This document shows positions 12,078 to 23,200 of a stretch of DNA of 64,000 bases, one piece after another. The notes beneath the pieces are model-generated. The model did no database searches and was not told the origin of the DNA. It worked only from the letters and a program-made list of their open reading frames with translations. This DNA is from Osmia lignaria lignaria (Eukaryota; Arthropoda; Insecta; Hymenoptera; Megachilidae): positions 11,320,692-11,384,691 of the forward strand of contig NC_135039.1 of NCBI RefSeq assembly GCF_051020975.1, given 5' to 3'. A program made the translations under genes and the position numbers. Within the stretch, counting starts at the first letter, position 1, and each line of letters starts with the position of its first letter.

Positions 12078-12227
12078 AAATTAAATGGTCAGTATTTTAT
12101 TTCCAAAATGGTCAGTATAAAAATACTATACGGTTAGGTTAGGTTAGTACATAAATAGCGAATGGTCACTATGGAAGGATACTGACCAAGGGAGAATAAA
12201 ATAATGGCCAGTGAAATACATGCCATT
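12078..12227 (-). repeat. Dispersed GGTCAGTAT repeat, copy C (inverted)
   Basis: Inverted relative to copies A and B. It contains GGTTAGGTTAGGTTAG at about 12133 and the diagnostic GAATGGTCACTATGGAAGG segment. Confidence 0.7.
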
Positions 12228-12875
12228 GGAAAATAGAGAAGTTCCATTTGAAACACTGATTCATTAATAGAGGAATTGCAGAAAGAGGAACCATCTATTT
12301 CTATGCCATCGATTTATCTTCGCATACTGCATAAATAAACGAAGGTATTACTGGCAACTTTGATATCAGTGCAACGTTGCATGATATTGTGTAATGTGGC
12401 TCATTAAAAATACCACTATATTCCTTTTTGCCCCGACACGTTAACCGCGCACTTTCCTGCACGCAGTGTTGGTTCTTTGAGAAGAGCGATACACGTAACA
12501 CGTGTTGCGCTAGGTCGGGGCTAGAAAATGTCGGTTAAAAGGCCAATGAAAGGGTCTAGGACAGCTACGACGGCCACGGTTTAATTTTAGTTACATATTT
12601 TCAACGGTCCCTCCTCTCTGAACCCTTGGAATTTCATCAACGTACCAAGGAGTTAATACCCGACCTTCCAATCTTACGTCTGAATTTAACCTTTAAGGAT
12701 TTTCCATTAAGTATAGTGCAATATCACAAACGACCAGTCTTGTAAACATTATTTGCATTGTAATGTTAAGAACCATCGAAAAATTAGCATTAAGAATCCA
12801 CTTACAGTCTGCTCGAGTACAGCAATAATTGCATGACTAACCCGTGATTAATTCTAGAATGCTCAATAATATTTG

Positions 12876-13100
12876 GCAACAAATTAAATGGTTAGTATTT
12901 AAATCCATTTTCGGTCAGTACATAAATCAACTTTCGGTCAGCATAAAAATACTAAACGGTAAGGTTAGGTAAGGTTAGTAAATAGAGAATGGTCACTATG
13001 GAAGGACACTGACCAAAGGAATTAAATACTGACCCTTCATGTTTAAATCCTGACAGAAAGGGATTAAAATACTGACCAGTAAAATACAAGTCATAATAAT
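12876..13100 (-). repeat. Dispersed GGTCAGTAT repeat, copy D (inverted)
   Basis: Inverted copy with a degenerate TTAGG core (GGTAAGGTTAGGTAAGG near 12960). It is directly followed by the hAT MITE at 13115; the same junction occurs inverted and truncated at 10559-10640. Confidence 0.7.
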
Positions 13101-13114
13101 ACCATAGATTCTGA

Positions 13115-13351
13115 CAGGGCCGGCCCTGAGCCTAAGCAGACTAGGCTACCGCCTAGGGTCCCCTAAGGTCCAGGGCCCACATAAGACGATTTTGCAAGAA
13201 TGCAAGAAGAGTAATATTAATCTAAATTAGTTATACAAGCTTCAATGTTAATTTTATAAATTTTATTTGAGCTACTTTTTTTTGTCACATATGTGAAGGG
13301 GCCCTTTTTCAGAGCTGGCCTCGGACCCCCGAAATCTCAGGGCCGGCCCTG
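13115..13351. mobile_element. hAT MITE with perfect 8-bp target duplication
   Basis: A 237-bp element with ends CAGGGCCGGCCCTG (self-complementary, so it reads the same at both termini). The flanks GATTCTGA (13107-13114 and 13352-13359) are an exact 8-bp target site duplication, the hAT hallmark. The interior is AT-rich and non-coding. The family is also at 21017-21739 and 24347-24784. Confidence 0.85.
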
Positions 13352-13359
13352 GATTCTGA

Positions 13360-13663
13360 AATAACAATTCATTGACCTTAAGAATGAATTACATGAAACA
13401 TGTTTAACGAATCAGTTAGTTGCTCCACGGTTAACAATGTTAATTGTTCTTCAAGCACGACGATTATCAGAAACGCGAAGAGAAGAGAATCAGCTGTACC
13501 GTCCTCCCTCTCCCGTGCACGGAGAACCGAACTTAATATAGAAACATCACGAGTTACGCTGTTCGTTATTACAAACGTGCGACTGGTAATAAAGATACCT
13601 ATAGCTATTGCAAAATCATTGTTCCCATTGATAGCGCCAGTCGCTGCTGCTAATCATTAAAAC
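13360..13663. other. Unassigned stretch
   Basis: Between a hAT MITE and a GC-rich repeat. An open frame at 13400-13660 shows no domain or motif, and no splice or promoter signals stand out. Confidence 0.4.
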
Positions 13664-14245
13664 ATGAGCCCCCGGCGTGCGAAATCGGCCAGGTGCCTGA
13701 AAACAAAGGGAACCTCTTATTGAGAAAAACCGAAGGTTAAGAGGATTCATAAGGTCCAGGTCCTTTTCGCCCTTATCTCTTCTGGGCGGTATGAGTCCCA
13801 CACTGCCTGGGCCCCCTTAGCCGAATAGTGCGACAGGAGGAGTTGCCCGTGCGTACGTAAATGTATTTCCTCTCCCATAAACAAAAAACAAAAAAGGTCC
13901 TTTTCGCCTTCCTGACTAGCCCCACACCCTTGCAACACATCATTGTGTAAGTGAGCCTCGTGGGGCTAAAAGCCCGCTTTGCCGTTCCCAATTTTTCACT
14001 TATACCAACGGTATTAAAGGGCGCAATTGCGCTATAAGCCCCCCCCCCCCCCCAAGCAGCCGCCACCCAACCAAGTGGCGCGTGGGGTTGGACAAATTCC
14101 CTCCTGGGCTGGCCAATCATCGTACGGGTACAGAAAAACCCAACACTTGACTCTTTGTCGGCGTGTAAGGAATTTTGGTCTAGGGACGAACAAGCTAATC
14201 TGAGTGGGTTAGAGACTACACCCACTAGGCGCCTAGCGCCCATAC
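13664..14245 (-). repeat. Unclassified GC-rich repeat-like block
   Basis: Sharply GC-richer than its AT-rich surroundings, with a poly-C run at about 14041-14053 and a duplicated AAGGTCC(AGGTCC)TTTTCGCC segment (about 13751 and 13896). A 169-codon minus-strand frame (14282-13773) has odd composition and no recognisable domain. It looks like a fragment of a larger retroelement, but class and borders cannot be fixed. Confidence 0.4.
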
Positions 14246-14284
14246 ACCCTTGAAACAGCTGTATATTGAAACTGGAAGTCACGT

Positions 14285-16920
14285 GACCAGGAAAATGCCG
14301 TTAGCAAGTTTCAATTTCAGCCGTTGCTTCCTTGCAAGCAGCGCCATAATATATTACCGGCAACATCGTGTCACTTGAACGATGATTTATACGCTACAAA
14401 CGCGGAGAAACGATCGCTATTAATTTTCTCTTGATTCATGTTCAATATAAAGACACAATGGAAGGTGAAGAACGATCCTTCCATTGATACAATGGAAAAT
14501 TTGAATTCCCCAAGGATGACTGTAATTACAGTGTGTCGACGAACGAATCCGTTCAAATTATCGAACCGTTGTTAATCGAGAATCATTGATTCGTGTCACT
14601 GCATTTGATTGAATTTTAACTGCTCGAGCATTCGAATTCAAATGCATCAGTTTCCAGCCAGTAAACTTAACAAGAAACTGTACATATTTAGTTAAGAATA
14701 TATGCCACATGCCAATAGTTGACAACTGTGAAATCATAGAGGAATTTTCCTATTTGGAATGATATAGCTGTGTACGGATGACACAGAATGGTATGCCTTC
14801 TGATATAGAGCAGGGAAATATATATATAATGTGCAATATAGAAACTGAGGTGTTTGACCTGGCTTTAAAATAGCATTGCAAGTGCAATGTCGTGCTAAGA
14901 TTCAGAGAAATACAACAATAAAGCACTTTGATGGGACGTACAATGTCTGACAGCAAGGGAAATTCAAGGAATTCATTTATCTGCACATGTATTCTAACAT
15001 ATGCTCAACGGCAACATAACCTATCATTTTTAAGATGAATTTATAACAACGCAATTCGTATGAAAATTAAACGTATAATTTCTCTGGAACATAACAGAAG
15101 AAAGTAATGACATCTAGAAGAGAATGAGAACCATGAACCACCATATCTTAAACTATAACCTATTTGTATGACATTTAACGTTGCGCATATGAATTTTTGT
15201 AATGGTATACTCCAATTGTGCAAACAGTTTGTGATTAAACTGGTAAGAATCCGATAAATAAACGGCGGTGAATGTGCCAAACTGATAATGATAATTATAG
15301 GAAACTTACATGGACGGTTCTCGTTCGAGCATGCTTGAGCTTTCAGAATCGAAACGTTGTTCGAGAAAATCGTTATCGACGTGGGAAAAGTCGAAAAGCT
15401 CGTTAAACCGGTTACCAAGGATTCAAATGATTCGTGTTTTCAAACGTAACGCACAAAGTTGTCCATTAGGAAATTTTTTACGCGTATTAAATTTTCTTGA
15501 TAATGATTCAACGGTTGTTGCGCGCTTATCTTTTATCTAGTAACAGTGAGCTACGATACGGGCATTATCGATTGGAAATGACACGAGTTACTTTTTTTTA
15601 CAGAAGAACTATCAGAATGTGAAAAGATGATCACTTACGTTGGTACACGACGGTAAACGTTTCCGAGCTAGGAAAAATGCGTTGTCATAAGGCGTGAGAA
15701 AGGATATGGATTGAAAAAGTATGGGATGGCGCAATGTAGATGGAAAAACGATAGTGGGCAACGTGTTGTTCTCGAAATTTTCAAGCGGAACCTATCTCCC
15801 GACGTTGCAACGGTTCCCCTTCGGACGACGTAGTTCGGTGGTGGTAACTGGTGAATTTTCACGAATAAACAGAATATCCGCATACTCACCGAGAAGTGGC
15901 TCCTGCTTCTTCCACGCCAGTCACAACTCAGCGATCAATTTTTTCCACAGAGAAGCGAATAATTGTTTTCCTTTCGACGGAGGACAGACACACAGTGGAC
16001 AACAAGCGACAATCTCGCGAAAAAGTAGAGAAATGCAACTATCGCCTGAAGTTGGCGCAAACAACGGTCGATATTCAATATGGCCGCCGTTTCGATTTTT
16101 CTAGAGCACGTTACGTACCCGCTTCGATACTCGTCACCTTCTACCTCATTTTATTGATTTGATAATTAAATTTTAACGTTTACGATTCTATGAAAATCAT
16201 GAAGAGGATTTTTCTTAAAAACATGACAGAATGTTGAATGACAACAGCAGGATGTTCGAGTTTTCTCACATAATGGTTCGTATTTCTATTTATTTCAGGT
16301 TAGGAAAATTTAAACGTTATTTCTACAAAATTAATATAAATTACGTATATTTTTAATAAAATATTAATTAACATAGTATTTTCTTGGAGAAATTTAACAT
16401 AAACGTATAAAATACAAATTTAAATAATTAGTTGAAATTAAAAGAGCTATTTGCTACAGTTATAATTAAAAGGAAATCGTCTATAATATGTACGATAAAT
16501 CAATTTTATTATAGAAAAAGCAACAATTATTCGTAGAAATCAAAAATCGCGCTTGCTTGCCAGCGACACCTATCAGAACAATGATAAACAAGGTTGCTGT
16601 TTTACCTATAGCTTCAATTAAATGTCTCGAATGAACGAGGATCGTTTCAACCTATAATCTTTTTAATTCTAAATTATTCTTATCAACCGGCAAGCTTTGA
16701 AATGAAGGTTGGAATGATTGATAATAAACGGCGCCACAAATTTACTTTCGATGGCGCCACGATTCACATTTATTTAAACAACTGCTCATTATTATAAACT
16801 TAAACCCAATTAAATTTCATATTTCAGGATGCACAAATGTGAAAAACTTTTCAAATACGATGGAAAACACGAAATGTCCCGAAGTAAAATTTCGAATCTT
16901 GCCCAATTACGCGCCGTCGG
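14285..16920. other. Intergenic, no gene recognised
   Basis: Mostly AT-rich. A CpG-richer patch at 15690-16100 has several short overlapping open frames on both strands without motifs; it could be a promoter or noncoding first exon, possibly of the minus-strand Mrj gene, but nothing proves this. Confidence 0.4.
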
Positions 16921-16935
16921 GCCTCCGCGGTGCCA

Positions 16936-17287
16936 CCAATCAGCGGCCGCGAGAGGTATCGGTGGCGCCACCAATCAGCAACTGCGGGAGACATGATGGC
17001 CGCTGAGATGGCGCTAGCTGATTGGTCGACGCGCAGTAGCATGGCAGCTTCCGTTCTGCAAAGTGTTTTCAAAGAGCAGGTGAGCGTTTCGTAGAGAGCG
17101 TCGCGACTCGTTGGACGTATCGACGGTGAAAAATCTTATTCCAGTGTTGTGACCCGGTGTGTGGCTGTGCGTGTGAGAGTGCGTCGAACATCACCGTTCG
17201 ATTTCAGCCGGAAAAAGAAGAATCTCATTTTTTTTCCACTCGGTGTGAACTCGTGCAGGAACGATCGAGGTAAACTTCCTGCTGGGA
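16936..17287 (+). promoter_or_regulatory. CpG-rich promoter with three CCAAT boxes
   Basis: Two CCAATCAG boxes (16936 and 16971), each preceded by GCCAC, and one reversed ATTGG (17021) lie within 90 bases. This layout matches NF-Y-dependent TATA-less promoters. A CpG-rich leader follows, then the exon ending at 17333 with a consensus donor. It should drive the small gene starting at 17288 and possibly an aralar isoform. Confidence 0.5.
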
Positions 17288-20200
17288 ATGTTGATGGACT
17301 CGCTTCTCGTTCAAGCATCCTGCCAAGAGGTGGGTAAGTTTTGTCGATCTTCTCGCCTCGTTACACGCCGTACCGCGTGCGTCGCTTCGTAACGGTCGTT
17401 TTTCAAACGGCTCGTAAATCCGGCCTGTGTCCGGAATTCTTTTACCTTAACGGCTTCGAACGACCGCCGCGGTTCTCTTCGAGTCCCGCTGCAAAGGACG
17501 AAAGCGGTACTGGCCGAGTGACATCTGCATCGGGTTGGACGTATCCACGAATGGCGGTGCTAATATCGATCCTGAAGTCTCCGCCGCGAGGCTGTCTCGC
17601 TTTCGAGGTCACCGGGACTTCAGTCGCAACCCTCACTCTCGATTTCTATATCTTTGTCCACGATTTTCCTTCACCGTCATTTACACACCCTTTTCTTCCC
17701 CTCCACGATGCCACTGGACGATAACCGGTAATGATTGCTAACATCCTGTCTCGTTATGGGAATAGGAAATAGCGATGAGTAAGGAATGTAAACCGTAACA
17801 CTTGGAACTTAAAGCTGAGTACACATTCATCATTGTTTGAATTCCAACAGCCACCCCAGTGTTTGCACGGTATACAGTATATGTACAGTTCACTTGGAAA
17901 AATTGTGGCTTACATAGAATTATTTCAAATGGGATTTTATTGTAAGCGCAGGAAGAATTGTCTTCGGTAGAACTTTCGCTAGTTCCAAAGTTCCTTTTAG
18001 GCCTCTAGTGCCCTTTATACCGCAGTACGGTCCTCGACGGGGGAAGCCTTGGGGAAGAGGTTTACTGGTACAGTGACCTGGGTATATTGGAATTTTGGCG
18101 CATAGCTTACATAAGCGATCACGGAAATTGTCGAAAGTATGTCCTATTTACTGAGACGCAGGGACGAGCGTGGGGAATGCAGGCGTTCGATTCGAATCGT
18201 ACAATATAATGCTTAACATCAACCTTGACCGTGGTGTTAATCCTTCCGTGACCGTTAAGCATCCTGTGTCGTAATTTTGAATGCCATTTCATGGAAGTAG
18301 GGAAGAAAGTTTATTCAGTCGTTTCACTACCAGTGAGAGATACCTCTCTTTTATATTTAATTTATTTTTCTCAAATTTAATTTATTTATATTAACTAAAT
18401 TTATTAGTTAATAGTAGCTAAAAGGCAATAACTAATTAAAAAAAGAAAATTTAGTTAATAAATTAAGTTAATATTAGCTAATAAAATTTAGTTAGTAAAT
18501 TAATTTAATATTAGAAAAAAAAAATTTAGTTAATAAATTAAGTTAATATTAGCTAACAATATTACTTAATATTAGCTAATATTTTTTTTTTTTAATAATT
18601 ATTGCCTTTGAGATCATTGGTCCCTTCATTGCGAGAGAGAAATACTTTGGAAATGTACTTCCACTGTTAAAGTCTCTAATTACTGAATAACGTCAGAGGA
18701 AAAACAATATCTTGGTTGCAACACTGGTCCGTGTTTTATCCCGCATCTTTTTTCCGCTGAGCGACGTCGACGGTTGTTATTTATTATTTTCTATCCGTGT
18801 CCATTAATCGGTTCGGTTATTAAATCCCGGCGATGCTTTCTTATCAAGTGTCCCCGATTTTGTAACCCTTTTATCAACCATAAACAACGTCAGTTGTGAT
18901 GAAACTAGAGAATTGATGCATCTACTGCGTTCATTAATTTTAATCTCAAACGGAATATTTATTTAAAGGGTATGGAAGAGGAAGGAGTGAGAGTGAGGAA
19001 TGATTGACGAAAAGAAAAATTGATTTTCCCTGAGTGCAAGAGAGTCGGGGACTTTAAGCTTGAATCTCTAAAAAGTCGACCAAAGAAGGTTAGAGACGCA
19101 TTATTTCGCAAGCGATTTTAAACTTGACCTTCGGTCGTTTTTCTTTCTACAAGTAGATATTTCAAGACAGTCATTTTGAAACTTGCAACTAAGTATGAAT
19201 AATCTTATGACGTTAAATGATAAGAAGGAAGAATCGATAAGAAAGAATAATTGTAATATCAGCTTTAGGTTAGATTAAGCTTATTTTTTAAATTCGTATG
19301 CTGTTTTTTTATTTTGTACTTAAGAAGCTTATTATTCAGTGATATTAACCAGTAATGATAAATATAGCCTTCAATTAAACAAGCAGTGTTTTTGAAAATA
19401 GTATTTTTCTCGATGTCGAAATCTGTGTTGCTGTTTGTAAGCGATTACGATTATTTCGGCACTGATTTAATGCTTTTGTATCACACTTCACGATAAACAT
19501 AGCAGACAATCGAGAAACCAACAAATCAATCTCGTCAATAGTCTCTCATTTCACCACTCGAATTTCTGCCTTTCAAATTCACCGGTCATTTCATCAAGAT
19601 AAAAGCACCGAATAATTGCCTTTCAAATTCCTTTCTGCAAATTGAACGTGAATATTTTTATAAATTTTATATAATGTAACGTATAAACTGCACTTTACTA
19701 TACAGTTTTAGGTTATGTTTTAGAAATCAATATTTGCCAATATTTCTTTTTCCAGTTACGCATTTTATTTCAGAATTTATAACTTTATAATCTAACCTTA
19801 CAATTTTCAATTTCTACAGTTTTCATTTGCATGACTTATAACGATATTATCGGTTTTTCTTTTAATTGTATTAGTTTCCTAGAAGTTTATTTATCGCTTC
19901 TCGAAGAGCGTCCCGAAGGAAAATGGCGCTGCAGACCATCGGGCCCCAAATATATAGAGGTCCGTGGTCCGCCATCATTTGGGTGTAAATTTTTCCGCGG
20001 GAAAATTTGAATTTGTTATTCGTTCTTTTTCGATATATAGAAATTTTATCAATTAAAATTTACATTAACCTTTTTCTAAATTACTTTTAATATTAATATC
20101 TTCAAAATTAAGACATTTGAGAATTTCTGCTTCCCGTATTTCATTTTCCCTCGGGAAGCCTATCGTTCTCCGTGTTGTACGTGTATCGGATACGTTGTTG

Positions 20201-23200
20201 CGTCGAATGCACCGCATCGGCGCACTGGTTTTCTGCGCAAGTCGAAATTGTTTTTATTTTCCGTCTCTTATTCTCTCTATACAATCATTCACAATAAATA
20301 ATGATTTATATAATTTCCTTTTATCGGATAACCTTCGGTCGATTTCATTCCTACCGGCGTTTTAGCGATATATCGATTTGCATTTTTACCGGTAGCGCCA
20401 CGTGATCGATATTACCAAACTCCCGATAATCGAAGAGTTATGCAACATCGATCGATTGTCTGGAAATTGCGATAAGAAACTCTTTTGAATTCCAGTAATC
20501 TGGAACGATTGTAGGATAAGAAAATGAAACGACTAGATTTCTCAGCGATATCGTAATTAATTTTATCGACGAATATAATAATCATTTATCCGATGAGATT
20601 GCGAGTCAATAGCCTCTAGAAACTTGCGAAACACGTGTATCTTACTAGAGCAGCCGAAAATACTGCGACGCGATTTTCAGGCCGTTCTAATTCCGAGTTT
20701 CTACCTCCGCCATAAATTTGCCTCTAACGTCGCGTAAAGACTTCTAACAAAAAAATTCCTCTCTGTTAGAATAGAAAAAAAAGCCAACGTTTCTGCAGAG
20801 AATTATTTCCGTCTAACGTTTTTGTACGTATCAGCAAAGCGCAGACAGAATTCTTCATCTCTGTTGGACGATACACAACAGTGATTTGATGGCCAAGAAA
20901 TACTGAATCCTTGCAGCTCCACAGAGGATCGATCGTTTGAATTTTAAATGGTAAAAGATAGCGTGTATATCAGCTTCCATTTCTGACGTCATTGCATAGG
21001 ATCATTTATTTTCGATCAGGGCCGGCCCTAGGCCTAGGTAGACTAGGCGGCCCCTTAGGGCCCCCCAAGGTCCAGGGCTCCCATAAGACGATTTTGCAAG
21101 AATGCAAGAAGAATAATATTAATCTAAATTAGTTATGCAAGCTTTAATGTTAATTTTATAAATTTTATTTGAGGTACTTTTTTTTGTGACGGGGCCCTAT
21201 TTTGGAGCTCAGGGCCGGCCCTGTTGAAAGGCCATATTGCAATTATTCTAAATCTAAAATTGCAATTATTAATAATGCTTTGAAAAGCAGGGCCGGCCCT
21301 GGGCCTAGGCAGATTAGGCGCCCCTTAGGGCCCCCATAAGACGATTTTGCAAAAATGCAAGAAGAATAATATTAATGTAAATTAGTTATGCAAGCTTTAA
21401 TGTTAATTTTATAAATTTTATTTGAGGTACTTTTTTTTGTGAAGGGGCCCTATTTTGGAACCCGCCTCGGATTCCGAAATCTCAGGGCCGGCCCTGTTGA
21501 AAGGCCATATTACAATTATTCTAAATCTAAAATTGCAATTATTAATAATGCTTTGAAAAGCAGGGCCGGCCTTGGGCCTAGGCAGATTAGGCGCCCCTTA
21601 GGGCCCCCCAACGATTTTGCAAGAATGCAAGAAAAGTAATATTAATCTAAATTAGTTCTGCAAGTTTAATGTTAATTTTATAAATTTTAAAGAAAAAGGG
21701 GCCCTTTTTCGGACCCCCGAAATCTCAGGACCGCCCCTGTTTTCAATCAATTTTTAATTTATAAATTTTTATTTCAGAATCTCTGCTTCTAACCACACGT
21801 GTCTTATTTTTATACGAACCGCCGATTTGTTAGTTTAGAAAAATTTTCTGCCGTTTTTAAGTATCAGCTTCCCCGAAACGCATGGAATGTGTTAACGCAT
21901 CTAGAAAATCGATGATCCGTTTATTTTTCTTTTCAAACGAAGACACTCGAAGATACAGTGCGTTCAGCGGAATCGCGCGGTAAAGCCATTTTGCTTTTTT
22001 ATTCTTGTCAGAGTTTGCTCGACGGTTGACCTGGAAACTAGGGAAGCGTTATAATTTTTTTAAAATGCTATGCCACGTATTTTCCATCGAGCCTCTGCTC
22101 GAACAATGTTTTCCCTTGTTCTTGTAATCCTCGAGCGCAAGCTTTAGCGAGATTCATCCTCAGCGATTCGGCTCCTGTTCCCTTCGCATTGACCCAATTT
22201 CTGTGTCGCACACGCGAGGCCTGGATACGGGTATTATTATCCCAGCCCACTGTAAATCCATCCGATTCAGCCTCTGCTTACCTCTTCGATTATTTATTTT
22301 ATTTTATCTCATCCGGGTATGCTTACCTGTTAGTTCGGTAAAAGTCAAGTTCCTCGGGTTTCCTGGTACAATCTTACAGCTATTATTAACCCTTTCGCTG
22401 CCACGGTGGTCCCATGGGACCTGTGACCACCACTAAATGTGCTATTGGCAAGATTGTACCGTTATTTTAATATATGCCATTATAAAATTTTTAATATAAA
22501 ATGTAAAAAGTGTTTCACCCGTTTAGAAGCTAAATAAATAAATAATTAATAATAAATAAATTTATTAATAATTATTAATTAATAATAAATAAATTAATTT
22601 GTATTGTGGCCCACTGGTGCAAGTTGAAAAATTCGCGTGGCAGGGAAAGGGTTAAATTAATTCAGTTAGTAGTCACTTGGTCACAGAGTTGGTTCAATGT
22701 ATATTATACGATTGGACAATTAAGTCATTTCGGACGAGATTCGCTGGAGGTTAGAATTTCGCTGACGCGTGATATACCAAGCTTCCTGTGTTACAGTTTT
22801 CCCCGTAAAGCGAGCCGGGAACCCCGTGTCCTCCTCCCAACGGTACGCGCGTAAACCTGCACCAGTTGCGTCGCGAGTCTCGCGGTGAGTCCACGTCAGT
22901 TACGCCTGGATCCCCGTCGAGGTAACATCTCTTGATTCCGACGAAATGATCCAGCCGTTCGTGCGTTATTCCCGCCACACGATCACGTGATCAAGATTCC
23001 ACGAGCTTTTAAAAAGGTGACCCACCGTGCGCGTTATCCGAGTACACTTGGCGTCGCAGAACGAAGAAACGAATGAGGAAAGGAGAATGCATGAGAAGAG
23101 CATCGATACTTGTGAAGAGGTCAGCCGAGATAATATTCTTTTAAATTAATTTCATTATTTCGACGTTTCTCCGATTATCCTCTGTTTAGTATCCCACGTA

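Noticed and set aside
13773..14282. 169-codon minus-strand frame
   Set aside because: Lies in a GC-rich repeat-like block with a poly-C run (GGGG stretch in the protein); no recognisable domain.
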